From Campylobacter concisus (GTDB lineage Bacteria > Campylobacterota > Campylobacteria > Campylobacterales > Campylobacteraceae), in the NCBI RefSeq assembly GCF_003048375.1, contig NZ_CP021642.1, positions 124,001 through 188,000 of the forward strand: a DNA stretch of 64,000 nt, in the 5' to 3' direction. The notes under the pieces were generated by a model. The model had not been told where the DNA came from. It worked only from the letters and a program-made list of their open reading frames with translations, and did not search any database. This document shows, one piece after another, positions 1 through 8,685 of the stretch. The position numbers were made by a program, and so were the translations under genes. Positions within the stretch are counted from its first letter, which is position 1; the number at the start of each line of letters is the position of its first letter.

Positions 1-246
1 ATCATTTACAAGAGCCACTGGAAATACATAGTATCCAGCCTCGCTAAGTGGGGCTACTGAGTTAGCCAGAACCGCTGCTGAGCCAGCAACCTCGGTGCTA
101 TCGTTTGTTGGCATGAGCACTAGGATGGAGCGTGGCTTTTTTTGCAAAAAGGCTGAGTAGTCGTATGGCTCAGGCTCTTTGAAAGAACAACCCGTAAAAA
201 ATATCGCAAGAAGTGTCACAGCTATAAATTTCAGGCTATTTTTCAT
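1..246 (-). CDS. DUF799 (GNA1162-type) lipoprotein, C-terminus cut by window edge
   Basis: Only the N-terminal 82 residues are inside the window. They begin with a lipoprotein signal peptide (lipobox FTGC, Cys20), followed by a PRSILVLMPTNDS segment and then SEAGYYVFPVALV, which I recognise as the DUF799/GNA1162 family. The ATG lies inside the 3' end of the upstream DUF4810 gene (11-bp overlap), so the two are translationally coupled. The CsgG-like/DUF4810/DUF799 trio is a recurrent set in Gram-negative bacteria. The products are probably outer-membrane or periplasmic lipoproteins acting together, but the role is not established. Family call is from memory. Confidence 0.8.
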   Translation of the reverse strand, partial: MKNSLKFIAVTLLAIFFTGCSFKEPEPYDYSAFLQKKPRSILVLMPTNDSTEVAGSAAVLANSVAPLSEAGYYVFPVALVND

Positions 247-640
247 CTTTCGCTCCCTCTTTTTTGCTCTGCTTTTTTGGGGTTAAATTTTTAGAGCCCT
301 TGATGAAATTTATAAATTCTCTTGACTCTGGGAAATTTTGCACCTCTTTGTCAAAATTTGCATTTGCAGCGCCTAAATTCCCGTTATTTAAGTATAAAAG
401 TCCAAGGTGCGCGTATAGTCCTGGCGCAACCTTGTAGCCCCTTTGGGTTGAGGTTTGCACTAAATTTTCTAAGCGTGAAATTTGCTCGGTTGCGTCGCCA
501 TCTTCGTTTAGATAGCTATATAGCGAGCTGCTATATGTGCCGTCCCAGTAGTAAAGCGACCTTGGGCCACTTGCGTTGCTGCACCCTGCTAGCACGAGGG
601 CAAGAGCGCCAAGGCAGGCAAGCTTTATTTTACTTGCCAT
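236..640 (-). CDS. DUF4810-type lipoprotein
   Basis: This 134-residue protein has a lipoprotein signal peptide (LAGC lipobox, Cys20). Its C-terminal half looks like a TPR hairpin: GLYAHLGLLYLNNGN, then an ANANFDKEVQNFPES segment. It ends in a Lys-rich tail. A GGAG ribosome-binding site precedes the ATG inside the 3' end of the CsgG-like gene (16-bp overlap), and its stop overlaps the next gene. Position between CsgG-like and DUF799 genes supports DUF4810. It is probably a periplasmic-facing lipoprotein of an envelope complex; no enzymatic motif is visible. Confidence 0.78.
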   Translation of the reverse strand: MASKIKLACLGALALVLAGCSNASGPRSLYYWDGTYSSSLYSYLNEDGDATEQISRLENLVQTSTQRGYKVAPGLYAHLGLLYLNNGNLGAANANFDKEVQNFPESREFINFIKGSKNLTPKKQSKKEGAKDEK

Positions 641-1293
641 GCTCCGCTTTCTATGCCATTTACTAGGTTATTTACCGCTTCAACTATCGCTAGGCTTAGC
701 ACCTTGCCATTTAGCGTAGAGTCGTATCCTGCGGTGCCGCCAAAGCCGATGATCTCTCTGTTTGAAAGGGTGTATTCGCCAGCGCCACTAACTGAGTAGA
801 CGACCTCAGCCGTTTTGGTATCGACAACATTTAAATTTACCTTTGAGTAGGCGGTTTGCTTTTTACCTTTGCCAAGTATGCCAAATAGCTGGTGATCGCC
901 TGTTGTCTTGCGTCCAAACTCAGTCACATCGCCAGTTATCACATATCTTGAGCCTTTTAAATTTTGAGCCTCTTTGCTTAGCTCGCTCTCTTGTTTGAGG
1001 ACTGACATATTTGATCTCTCAAGCACCAAAAATCTACCGCTTTGCTGTAAATTTGTAATTAGGATACTTTGAGCTTGGTTGCCAAGTCTATCCTCGCCGT
1101 CGCTAAAAACGCCATTACCGTAGTTTGATTGGTTATTAAAGCGGCCAATAGAAACTGAGACTTTTTTGCCGTTATAAACTGAGCTGTAGCTTGCTACTTT
1201 TGGAGTTTCGACCACTCTTGAGCTCTCGCTTGCACACCCTGCAAAAAGCGCTGCGATCACTAGAGCTGCACTAAATTTTAAAACATTTTTCAT
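625..1293 (-). CDS. CsgG-like lipoprotein, first gene of the triad
   Basis: The ATG at 1293 follows AAAGGATAAAG. A longer reading frame upstream lacks a signal peptide at its start, so this start is preferred. The 222-residue product has a lipobox (FAGC, Cys20), then a CsgG-type domain: KVSVSIGRFNNQS near the start, LITNLQQSGRFLVLERSNM in the middle, and GSRYVITGDVTEF. CsgG forms the curli export pore, but homologs in this triad occur without curli genes. No csgA/B/E/F-like gene is visible here, so a curli role is not inferred. Likely outer-membrane lipoprotein. Confidence 0.82.
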   Translation of the reverse strand: MKNVLKFSAALVIAALFAGCASESSRVVETPKVASYSSVYNGKKVSVSIGRFNNQSNYGNGVFSDGEDRLGNQAQSILITNLQQSGRFLVLERSNMSVLKQESELSKEAQNLKGSRYVITGDVTEFGRKTTGDHQLFGILGKGKKQTAYSKVNLNVVDTKTAEVVYSVSGAGEYTLSNREIIGFGGTAGYDSTLNGKVLSLAIVEAVNNLVNGIESGAWQVK

Positions 1294-1337
1294 CTTTATC
1301 CTTTGTGACAAAATCGTGTGTATATTACTACTTTTTT

Positions 1338-2690
1338 TTAAATGGCTCGAAATTTCATCCACGTGCCATTTGCGTATCTACGCACAAAGAGCACTGCCTT
1401 TACCGCCCAGTCGGCAAACATCGCAAACCAAGTGCCTATCATGCCAAGATTAAATGTAAGCGCAAAGATATAAGCTAGCACGATCCTGCAGGCAAACATG
1501 CAGGCTAAATTTACTATCATCGGGTATTTTGCGTCCCCAGCTGCTCGAAAAACGGTCGGATAGGTGTAGGCAAGCGGCCAGATGAGGCACATCGCGATGC
1601 CGTGATACCAGACGATCTGCCTTGTTAAATTTATGGCCTCGCTAGAGAGATTATAAACGCGAAGTAGCGGCTCAAGAAGCAGTAACACGGCAGCCGTGCT
1701 AAAAAGCTGCACGATGTAGATGCTTAGCATCGATTTTCTTACGTAAAATTTAGCCTGATTGAAGTCATTTGCGCCGATGCATCTAGCTACGACGACGCTT
1801 AGGCCTGTGCCTATCGCCATGCCAGGGAGCACCTGAAACATCACGATAGTCCCGCCCACGGCATTTGCAGCGATGCTTGCCGTGCCAAAGAGCGAAACAA
1901 GGCTCAAAACGATGATGCGACCCACGTAAAACATCGAATTTTCAAAGCCATAAGGCACGCCGATATTTAAAATTTTCTTGATGATCTCGTAGTCAAATTT
2001 ATAGATAAAGCTCTTTCTTATGTGAAGTTTTAGCTTTATATCAAGTAGCAGATAGACTATGACAAAGCAGGCGATCGCTCTTGCTATGAGCGTGCTAATG
2101 GCGATGCCAAGCACCCCTGTGTGAAATGTGTAGATGCTAATGGCAGTTAGCAGCACATTTAGTAAATTTGCAGCCGCCATGATATACATAGGTAGCTTTG
2201 CGTTTGACATCGTGCGAAAGATCGCCGCAGCTGCTGCATAGACGGCTAGAAAGGGCGCTGAAATGGCGGAGAAAACGAGGTAGTGGCTAGCATCGCTCCT
2301 TACTTGCTCGCCGATATCGCCAAAGACTTTGTCTAAGATGAGATCTTTTAAAATGATGATGGCAAGGGCTATAAAGATGGCAAAAATTAGGCTAAACCAA
2401 ACTAGCTGATCGGCGGTATTTCTGGCGTTGCCACTTTGTTTGCTGCCTAGATACTGGCTAGCGACCACCGAGCCACCAGTGGCTATGGCGGTAAATATAC
2501 TAATAAATAGCGCCATGACAAACTCCACAAGACTTACCGCACTCACTGCACTTTCGCTAACGCTTGCTGCCATTAGCGAGTTTGCAAGGCCTAGGCTATA
2601 CTCTAAAAACTGCTCTACGGCGATAGGGAAAAAGAGCCTTGCAAGGTCGGCATTTGAGAAAAATCTCTGCTCGTTTGTCAAATTTTTCAA
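1338..2690 (-). CDS. MATE family efflux transporter
   Basis: This 450-residue protein has about twelve hydrophobic segments arranged as two similar halves, typical of MatE/NorM multidrug and toxin extrusion carriers that use Na+ or H+ gradients. Family-like stretches include VASQYLGSKQSGNA near residue 80 and VVARCIGANDF near 300. The frame begins at a TTG (2690), preceded by GGGG about 8 bases upstream, with no suitable in-frame ATG nearby. It is separated by 44 bp from the CsgG-like gene and divergent from the dehydratase activator. Substrate cannot be told from sequence. Confidence 0.88.
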   Translation of the reverse strand: MKNLTNEQRFFSNADLARLFFPIAVEQFLEYSLGLANSLMAASVSESAVSAVSLVEFVMALFISIFTAIATGGSVVASQYLGSKQSGNARNTADQLVWFSLIFAIFIALAIIILKDLILDKVFGDIGEQVRSDASHYLVFSAISAPFLAVYAAAAAIFRTMSNAKLPMYIMAAANLLNVLLTAISIYTFHTGVLGIAISTLIARAIACFVIVYLLLDIKLKLHIRKSFIYKFDYEIIKKILNIGVPYGFENSMFYVGRIIVLSLVSLFGTASIAANAVGGTIVMFQVLPGMAIGTGLSVVVARCIGANDFNQAKFYVRKSMLSIYIVQLFSTAAVLLLLEPLLRVYNLSSEAINLTRQIVWYHGIAMCLIWPLAYTYPTVFRAAGDAKYPMIVNLACMFACRIVLAYIFALTFNLGMIGTWFAMFADWAVKAVLFVRRYANGTWMKFRAI

Positions 2691-2768
2691 ATTTCATCCC
2701 CTTTGTAAAGTGTGGGTAAATTATAAATTTTAAAAGGTGAAAAGGCTATAAATTCTGGGTCTTATTTA

Positions 2769-2798
2769 TTGACAAATTTGTCTTAAAGTGAGTAAAAT
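2769..2798 (+). promoter_or_regulatory. Promoter with palindromic operator for the activator/dehydratase pair
   Basis: TTGACA (2769-2774) and TAAAAT (2793-2798) are separated by 18 bp, a good sigma70-like promoter. A perfect 12-bp palindrome GACAAATTTGTC (2771-2782) overlaps the -35. This geometry suits a repressor site, but the regulator is unknown. It also argues against a GTG start at 2788, which would lie at the -10. Confidence 0.55.
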
Positions 2799-2841
2799 CA
2801 CGCCAGTTCTAAGTTTTAGAAAGACCTTTTTTGGATACAAA

Positions 2842-3621
2842 ATGCACTCAATCGGTATTGATATAGGCTCAACTTCTGCAAAAGTTGCCGTCATAGAGGC
2901 AAGTAGCGGCGAGATAAAGGAGCTATTTTTACTCCCAACTGGCTGGAGCAGCGCAGATACTGCCATGCTTATAAAAGAGCGAGTTTTAGCTTTAAACCTT
3001 GGCGAGCTTTATTTTACTGCGACAGGTTACGGCAGAGTTTCGGTGCCATACGCTGACAAAACCCTTACAGAGATCACCTGTCACGCGCTTGGGGCGCACT
3101 ACTTTTGCAAAAGCGACTGCACGGTTATAGACGTGGGCGGACAAGATACGAAGGCTATCAAGCTTGAAAATGGCTCGGTGATGGACTTTACGATGAATGA
3201 CAAGTGTTCAGCCGGCACTGGTAAATTTCTTGAAGTGATGTCAAACCGCCTTGGAGTTAGGTTTGATGAGCTTACACGCCTTGCTAAAAATAGCGACAAA
3301 GATATATCCATAAGCTCGATGTGCACGGTCTTTGCAGAGTCTGAGATCATAAGCCTCATCGCTCAAAACGTCTCACGAGAAAATATCGCAAAAGCGGTGA
3401 TCGTCTCAGCTATAAATAAAATTTCAAATTTGGTCAAAAAACAGGCAAATACGAGCTATTTCTTAAGCGGTGGCTTTAGTAAGAGCGAGTATGTGAGAGA
3501 AAATTTAGAAGTGTGCTTGCAAGCTAAAGTAAGCACGCACGAAGATGCGATCTACTGCGGTGCGATAGGCGCTAGCCTTGCAGGGATAAGAAATTTAAGG
3601 AGAGAAAATGGCGATAAATGA
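2842..3621 (+). CDS. BadF/BadG-type ATPase, activator of a double-cubane/2-hydroxyacyl-CoA dehydratase protein
   Basis: The protein starts [19 protein letters not shown], the first phosphate-binding motif of the ASKHA fold. GGQDTKAI follows, then [11 protein letters not shown] and [11 protein letters not shown]. Those two cysteines bridge the [4Fe-4S] cluster of activator dimers. At 259 residues it matches HgdC/YjiL-type activators, which hydrolyse ATP to inject low-potential electrons into a partner. The partner gene overlaps by 14 bp. The start at 2842 is chosen because the only upstream in-frame alternative (GTG 2788) lies within the promoter. Confidence 0.88.
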   Translation: MHSIGIDIGSTSAKVAVIEASSGEIKELFLLPTGWSSADTAMLIKERVLALNLGELYFTATGYGRVSVPYADKTLTEITCHALGAHYFCKSDCTVIDVGGQDTKAIKLENGSVMDFTMNDKCSAGTGKFLEVMSNRLGVRFDELTRLAKNSDKDISISSMCTVFAESEIISLIAQNVSRENIAKAVIVSAINKISNLVKKQANTSYFLSGGFSKSEYVRENLEVCLQAKVSTHEDAIYCGAIGASLAGIRNLRRENGDK

Positions 3622-4765
3622 GAGTATGAGTCTGAGCGAAATTTTCGCTACTTATGATGGCGCTAAGAAAAATTTAGCCCAAAATGTCGAAGCAGTCAAA
3701 AATAGCGGCCAAAAGATCGCGGCTATCTTTTGCACCTACACACCAAGGGAGGTCATCCACGCGGCAAACGCTTATAGCGTGAGTGTCTGCGCAACTGGCG
3801 ATAACGCGGTTGTTGAGGGCGAAAAGTATCTGCCTAAAAACTTCTGTCCGCTCATAAAAGCAAGCTACGGCTTTGCAAAAGCGAACAAATGCCCATTTGT
3901 GCGAAACTCTGATATCGTTATCGGCGAGACGACATGCGACGGCAAGAAGAAGATGTATGAGCTAATGGGCGAATTTAAAGATGTGCATGTCATGCATTTG
4001 CCACATTTCAAGAGCCAAAAGAGCTTGGAGATTTGGCAAGATGAGGTCAGGGAGCTAAAAGAGCGTCTTGAGGCTAAATTTGGCGTGAGCGTGAGCGATG
4101 AGGAGCTTAGAAACTCTATCAGGCTATTTAACAAAGAGCGCGAGCTAATGGGAGAAATTCAAAATTTCATGAAGCTAACGCCACCACCGATGAATGGCAA
4201 AGAGCTGCACGCACTGCTATATGGAAATGGTTTTATATTTGATAAAGAGGAACAGATAAGCGACCTTGAGATCATCGTTGAGAAGCTAAAAGAGTGCGTG
4301 AGAGATAAAATCTCACCCGTGCATAAGGACGCCAAGCGCATCATCATCACAGGCTGTCCAAGTGGCGGGGTCTATGATAAGATCGTGCCAGCCATAGAAG
4401 AGGCAGGCGGCGTCGTGGTAGCTTACGAAAACTGCACTGGGACTAAAAATTTTAGCAACCTAATCGATGAAAATGATGATCCAATTAGCGCCATAGCAAA
4501 ACGCTACATGGCGATACCTTGCTCGATCATGTCGCCAAATAAAGAGAGAGAAAATGTGCTGCAAGAGATGATAAAAGAGTATAAGGCGGACGGCGTGATC
4601 GACGTTGTGCTGCAAGCCTGTCACACCTACAATGTAGAAACTGCCAATATAAAAAGGGCGTGCAACGACGTAGATACACCTTATATGGCGCTTGAGACGG
4701 ACTTTTCTACAAGCGATGCTGGGCAGATCAAGACAAGGCTCGAGGCATTTATAGAGATGCTTTAG
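3608..4765 (+). CDS. 2-hydroxyacyl-CoA dehydratase D-component-like protein (double-cubane cluster type, YjiM-like)
   Basis: This 385-residue protein of the HgdB/FldB family keeps cysteines in typical settings: [10 protein letters not shown], a [10 protein letters not shown] segment, [20 protein letters not shown] and ACHTYNVE. Classical dehydratases have two different subunits beside the activator. Here only one is present, as in E. coli yjiL-yjiM and the double-cubane proteins (DCCP) reported from Carboxydothermus, which reduce small molecules. No CoA-transferase or fermentation gene is adjacent, so the substrate is unknown. The ATG overlaps the activator gene, implying a fixed stoichiometric partnership. 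Confidence 0.82.
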   Translation: MAINESMSLSEIFATYDGAKKNLAQNVEAVKNSGQKIAAIFCTYTPREVIHAANAYSVSVCATGDNAVVEGEKYLPKNFCPLIKASYGFAKANKCPFVRNSDIVIGETTCDGKKKMYELMGEFKDVHVMHLPHFKSQKSLEIWQDEVRELKERLEAKFGVSVSDEELRNSIRLFNKERELMGEIQNFMKLTPPPMNGKELHALLYGNGFIFDKEEQISDLEIIVEKLKECVRDKISPVHKDAKRIIITGCPSGGVYDKIVPAIEEAGGVVVAYENCTGTKNFSNLIDENDDPISAIAKRYMAIPCSIMSPNKERENVLQEMIKEYKADGVIDVVLQACHTYNVETANIKRACNDVDTPYMALETDFSTSDAGQIKTRLEAFIEML

Positions 4766-4814
4766 GATAAATTTAAAAGAACAGGGGGCTAAATTTAGCT
4801 TTAAATTTAAAGTG

Positions 4815-4849
4815 GCTGACTTGAAATGCAGTGAAATTTACAAGTCAGC
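4815..4849. terminator. Hairpin between converging genes
   Basis: A perfect 9-bp inverted repeat (gctgacttg at 4815-4823, caagtcagc at 4841-4849) can be extended inside by aaat/attt. It lies between a plus-strand gene ending at 4765 and a minus-strand gene ending at 4877, and may terminate both. Confidence 0.5.
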
Positions 4850-4876
4850 TAAATTTAATGAAAATACTTTATTTAA

Positions 4877-5542
4877 TTACTTTATCTTTTCTAAAAGCAA
4901 CCAGCTTGAATAACCACCGTGGATATATCGCATGTGCTTATAATCATAAAGAACCGAATTCCACTTCTCATCACCATTTTTCATCTTATCGTTATACTCT
5001 TTAGTCTTTTTTCTATCGCCTAAATACTTATACATGTCGCGTAGATCTCTACATATATAGGCACTTTTTAGTTCATTGCAGCCATATTCAAGCATTTTTA
5101 CATCTGCTTTTGACTCAGAAAGGGCTTTTGCATAATCAAATTCTTGATTTTTTATTTTTGTGTAATCATCACTTCTTTTTGAAAAATAAACTATTTTATA
5201 TTTAATTAAATCAATAGCTGGTATATTGCACGCTGGAGCAAATTTTTTATCGTAGCAGTATTCTGGAATGGTTTTTTCGTAGAATTTTATAACCTTTTTA
5301 AGGTCTTTACTCTCTAAAGCTTCTAATTTTTCTAGCGAAAGACAACCTAGATCATTGCCTTTATCAAAGCACCAGTATTTAGCATTGTCACCGCCAATTT
5401 CTTTAGTATTTTTCTGAATAAATTCTTTCTCCCCACTATAATCATAGTTAGGCTTTTCTCTACTACTTCCAAAGCCCCAAGCATATACGCTACTTATGGC
5501 TAACACACTGGCTAAGACTGAAGCTAAAATTTGCTTTTTCAT
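4877..5542 (-). CDS. Secreted protein of unknown function, poly-G tract in its promoter
   Basis: This 221-residue product has a cleavable signal peptide (LASVLAISSVYA, cleavage expected before WGF). The mature part is rich in Lys, Tyr and Asp and has eight Cys (e.g. KYWCFDKG, LGCLSLEK, YCYDKKFAPACN, YGCNELKSAYICRDL). This suggests a disulphide-bonded periplasmic protein with Sel1/TPR-like helices. I do not recognise a named family. AGGAG precedes the ATG. Immediately upstream is a nine-G tract abutting a TAGAAT box, so expression may vary by slippage. Confidence 0.8.
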   Translation of the reverse strand: MKKQILASVLASVLAISSVYAWGFGSSREKPNYDYSGEKEFIQKNTKEIGGDNAKYWCFDKGNDLGCLSLEKLEALESKDLKKVIKFYEKTIPEYCYDKKFAPACNIPAIDLIKYKIVYFSKRSDDYTKIKNQEFDYAKALSESKADVKMLEYGCNELKSAYICRDLRDMYKYLGDRKKTKEYNDKMKNGDEKWNSVLYDYKHMRYIHGGYSSWLLLEKIK

Positions 5543-5574
5543 CTTTATACTCTCCTTTTTTTAGTTAAAAAGGC

Positions 5575-5589
5575 ATTCTACCCCCCCCC
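5575..5589 (-). promoter_or_regulatory. Poly-G9 tract next to a -10-like box
   Basis: Read on the minus strand, nine consecutive G (5581-5589) are followed directly by TAGAAT, a fair Campylobacter -10, 30-odd bases before the ATG at 5542. Homopolymeric G tracts in Campylobacter are known slippage sites. Here a change in length would alter promoter spacing rather than reading frame. Promoter assignment is inference. Confidence 0.5.
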
Positions 5590-5639
5590 GTGCTTAAAAT
5601 AAATTTTAAAAGGGTGCAGGCCCATGAAAAAGTCTAAAT

Positions 5640-6320
5640 TTATTGTGTAAGTGCCTGCTGAAAAGTGCAGAGTATGTCAAGTAGTCTGCCAAGCTTTTGC
5701 ATATCATTTAAGAAAAGCTGGTTTGATTTTTGTGTAAAATCTTTAGCTTCTTCTAGGATTTTAGGCTCAGCAATGCTATAAGCAAACTCCTTTTTTAGGA
5801 TTTTTGCGCCCTTTTTATAAACAAATTTTGCATCAATTAAACTTGCAAAAAAGCTATCATCTCTTAAGTAGTAGTTGGTGCTCGCATTTACAAAAACTGG
5901 CTTTTGAGCTAAAAACTCAGCGCAAACGCCATTTGGTGATCTAAATTTAACACTCTCAACCACATCAGGCCTTATCTCATAAAATCTTATCTCGCTAGCT
6001 TTTTTAAGAGCTAAAACGTCACTAGCTTTGTTTAAATTTATAGAGGCGCTATCTGCTTCAATGATGTTTATAACGCCTTTTACTAGAGAGTAAGCACTTG
6101 TAGTTTTATTTTGATCAAGAAAATTTATCATGCCAAAAAATGGCACGCTGGCATTTTTATCAGATAAATTTGGCATGCTTTTTATTAGTAGCTGCTGCTT
6201 TTTGCCATTTAGCTCAAAGTAGCTCACCATGATGGAAATTTCATCCTTTTTGCTAGGTGCCTTTTGCGAGCAGCCCGCAAAAAAGAGCGCTACAAGTAGC
6301 AAAACTACTAAATTTCTCAT
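5640..6320 (-). CDS. Lipoprotein of unknown function downstream of purF
   Basis: This 226-residue protein has a lipoprotein signal peptide (VALFFAGC lipobox, Cys18). The mature part, which starts with SQKAPSKKDE, contains no motif I recognise. It has mixed alpha/beta character and resembles auxiliary transport lipoproteins (ABC-type transport auxiliary/LptE-like size), but this is weak. Its ATG overlaps the purF stop in an ATGA junction, so it is co-translated with purF even though the functions appear unrelated. Confidence 0.8.
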   Translation of the reverse strand: MRNLVVLLLVALFFAGCSQKAPSKKDEISIMVSYFELNGKKQQLLIKSMPNLSDKNASVPFFGMINFLDQNKTTSAYSLVKGVINIIEADSASINLNKASDVLALKKASEIRFYEIRPDVVESVKFRSPNGVCAEFLAQKPVFVNASTNYYLRDDSFFASLIDAKFVYKKGAKILKKEFAYSIAEPKILEEAKDFTQKSNQLFLNDMQKLGRLLDILCTFQQALTQ

Positions 6321-7654
6321 TTTATGAAGTAATCACCATCAAAGCTTACAAGCGAGTATTTTCTCTCGTTACCGATGCTCTCTTTAAGCTCATCGATACT
6401 CAAAAACTCCAAGCTGTCAGCTCCGATGTACTCTCTGACCTCTTCAACGCTTTTTTTGGCGCTTATTAGCTCCTCAAAGCTTGGTGTGTCGATGCCGTAT
6501 CGCTCAGGATACTTTAGCTCAGGGCACGCAACTCTGAAGTGAATTTCTTTCGCCCCTGCGTGTCTTAAGAGATCGACCACCTTTTTAGAAGTGGTGCCTC
6601 GAACGATGCTATCATCGATCACGACGATGCTTTTACCAGCTAGCACGCTTGACATTGGGTTAAGTTTTAGTTTGACCTTTAAATTTCTCATCTCTTGGCT
6701 TGGCTCGATAAATGTCCTGCCCACATAGTGGTTTCTGGTGATGGCCAGCTCAAATGGAATTTTGCTCTCGTTTGCGTATCCAAGCGCCGCCGGCACGCCA
6801 CTATCTGGCACAGGCACGACAAAATCAGCCTTTACCTTGCTCTTTCTAGCTAGCACCTCGCCCATCTTTTTTCTCACTTCATAGACGCTTTTGCCCTCTA
6901 TGACGCTATCTGGGCGCGCAAAGTAGATGTACTCAAAGGCGCAAATTCTAGGCTCTGGCTCGAAAATTTGCAAGCTTTGAAACTCGCTCTTGCCATGCTC
7001 AAAAACTATCATCTCGCCAGGTCTAACATCTCTTATAAATGTTGCTCCCACAAGGTCAAATGCGCAAGTCTCGCTAGCTACGATGTATCCGCCATCTTTT
7101 AGCCTACCAAGGCTTAGTGGCCTAACACCCCAGCGGTCTCTTATGGCAAAGGTTTTGTGGCGTGACTGCACGAGCAAGCAGTAAGCGCCTTTTATCTTAT
7201 CAAGTGCTGCGATGATGCGATCTTGTAGGTGTTCGTCGTGGTTTCTTGCGATGAGGTGGATGATGTTTTCTGTGTCCATATTTGTCTGAAATATCGCGCC
7301 ATCTTTGATGAGCTCGTTTCTAACCTCGTCTTTATTGACCAAATTTCCGTTGTGAACGATCGAGATTTGACCTAGGGCATAGTTGGCGGCTATTGGCTGG
7401 GCGTCACGGCCTGAGTTTTTGCCAGCTGTTGCGTAGCGGTTGTGACCGATCGCCATGTCGCCTTTTAATGAGCTTAAGATCTCTTCGTTAAAGACCTCGG
7501 TGACTAGGCCGTTGCCCTTGTGAGTGGAGATCTCGCCGTCGTTACAGACGCTGATGCCACTTGCCTCTTGACCGCGGTGTTGCATAGAAAATAGCGCATA
7601 ATACGCCGTTTTTGCCGCATCCTTAGAATTTATGATACCAACTATCGCACACAT
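6317..7654 (-). CDS. purF: Amidophosphoribosyltransferase (purine biosynthesis, first step)
   Basis: PurF transfers ammonia from glutamine to PRPP to make phosphoribosylamine. The 445-residue product begins MCAIVGI, so Cys2 becomes the N-terminal nucleophile of the class II glutaminase. MQHRGQEASGI, GHNRYATAG and VHNGNLVN follow. The C-terminal phosphoribosyltransferase half shows the PRPP loop VVIDDSIVRGTTSKK and VPVPDSGVPAA. Length is typical of the short form. It ends in an ATGA overlap with a lipoprotein gene. Confidence 0.96.
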   Translation of the reverse strand: MCAIVGIINSKDAAKTAYYALFSMQHRGQEASGISVCNDGEISTHKGNGLVTEVFNEEILSSLKGDMAIGHNRYATAGKNSGRDAQPIAANYALGQISIVHNGNLVNKDEVRNELIKDGAIFQTNMDTENIIHLIARNHDEHLQDRIIAALDKIKGAYCLLVQSRHKTFAIRDRWGVRPLSLGRLKDGGYIVASETCAFDLVGATFIRDVRPGEMIVFEHGKSEFQSLQIFEPEPRICAFEYIYFARPDSVIEGKSVYEVRKKMGEVLARKSKVKADFVVPVPDSGVPAALGYANESKIPFELAITRNHYVGRTFIEPSQEMRNLKVKLKLNPMSSVLAGKSIVVIDDSIVRGTTSKKVVDLLRHAGAKEIHFRVACPELKYPERYGIDTPSFEELISAKKSVEEVREYIGADSLEFLSIDELKESIGNERKYSLVSFDGDYFIK

Positions 7655-7802
7655 CTTTTATCCTCTTTTCATCTTTTTAAATTTCATCTTTGCAGTTAAA
7701 TTTCATAGCCAACGCCTAAGCAGCATATTATCCAAAATTCTGGCACATTCGCCGCTATTTGCACCATTTATAACAATCCACATGCGCTAAAACTAAATTT
7801 CA

Positions 7803-7922
7803 TCATCTCAAATCAAATTCATTAGCTCTTAAATTTTGACGCTTTTTGCGCTCTGGCAGGTAGAATTTATCGCCAAATTCTAGCTTGTAGCTCTTTATAT
7901 CATCAAGCTTAAATTTAATCAT
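7803..7922 (-). CDS. Possible 39-residue basic small protein overlapping the dapB stop
   Basis: An ATG within the last codons of dapB (8-bp overlap) opens a 39-codon frame ending with TGA at 7803. The peptide is Lys/Arg rich ([16 protein letters not shown]). Its start-stop overlap is like the many coupled junctions in this genome, and no other gene fits the 260-bp dapB-purF interval. There is no family match from memory and no separate ribosome-binding site beyond dapB coupling. It could equally be chance. The remaining roughly 150 bp before purF show no gene. Confidence 0.3.
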   Translation of the reverse strand: MIKFKLDDIKSYKLEFGDKFYLPERKKRQNLRANEFDLR

Positions 7923-8685
7923 CAAGCCCCAAACTATCATCTATCGAGTATAGGCCGCTGCTCTGATTTTTTAGCCAGATGGCAGCCTTAATGGCACCTT
8001 TTGAAAAAGTCGCTCTACTAGTTGCGGTGTGGTTAAGCTCGATAAATTCGCCGTCATTATAAAAGCCAACCGTGTGACGACCGACCACGTCGCCTCCACG
8101 AAGTGCCATAACTGCGATCTCGTCTTTGCTTCTTGCACCCACCATGCCAGCTCTGCCAGTTACTAAGACATCTTTTAAATTTAGATCCCTTGCCTCTGCC
8201 ACACAGCCAGCCAAAGTCATCGCAGTGCCACTTGGAGCGTCCTTTTTGTGTCTGTGGTGCTGCTCGACGATCTCTATATCAAATTCTCTTAAAACTTTTG
8301 AAGCTATCCTTGCTATGCGGTTTAACACTGCTACGCCTAGACTCATGTTTGTTGCGTAGAGTATTGGCATAGTGCCTGATGCTAGGTGAAGTAAGTTTTT
8401 CTCGTCGTCATTTAGTCCTGTTGTGCCGATGACTAGTGGTTTTGGGTTGGTTCTAGCGTAGTTTAGTAGTGCTACGGTCGCCTCTTTTTGGCTAAAGTCG
8501 ATGATAACGTCGCACGCTTCAAAAAATTTAGCAAAGTCGTTTGTCAAAAGCTCGCTACTTAAATTTTCAACTTCATTTTTTTGGCTAAAAGCGACGCTTA
8601 AAGTGGCGTCTTTTTCATCTTTTAAACAAGAGATGATACTCTGAGCCATCTTGCCACTAGCGCCGTAAAGTCCTATTTTTACCAA
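7915..8685 (-). CDS. dapB: 4-hydroxy-tetrahydrodipicolinate reductase (lysine/DAP pathway)
   Basis: DapB reduces hydroxytetrahydrodipicolinate with NAD(P)H on the way to meso-diaminopimelate for peptidoglycan and lysine. The 256-residue product has the nucleotide-binding GASGKMAQ at residues 8-15, IDFSQKEAT and VIGTTGLND. The family signature is [15 protein letters not shown], which holds the catalytic His/Lys. The C-terminal [14 protein letters not shown] stretch is also typical. Stands upstream of purF on the minus strand. Confidence 0.96.
   Translation of the reverse strand: MVKIGLYGASGKMAQSIISCLKDEKDATLSVAFSQKNEVENLSSELLTNDFAKFFEACDVIIDFSQKEATVALLNYARTNPKPLVIGTTGLNDDEKNLLHLASGTMPILYATNMSLGVAVLNRIARIASKVLREFDIEIVEQHHRHKKDAPSGTAMTLAGCVAEARDLNLKDVLVTGRAGMVGARSKDEIAVMALRGGDVVGRHTVGFYNDGEFIELNHTATSRATFSKGAIKAAIWLKNQSSGLYSIDDSLGLDD

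Noticed and set aside
2788-2841. Longer start (GTG 2788) for the activator gene
   Set aside because: It overlaps the -10 element, and the added 18 residues are not part of the ASKHA fold.
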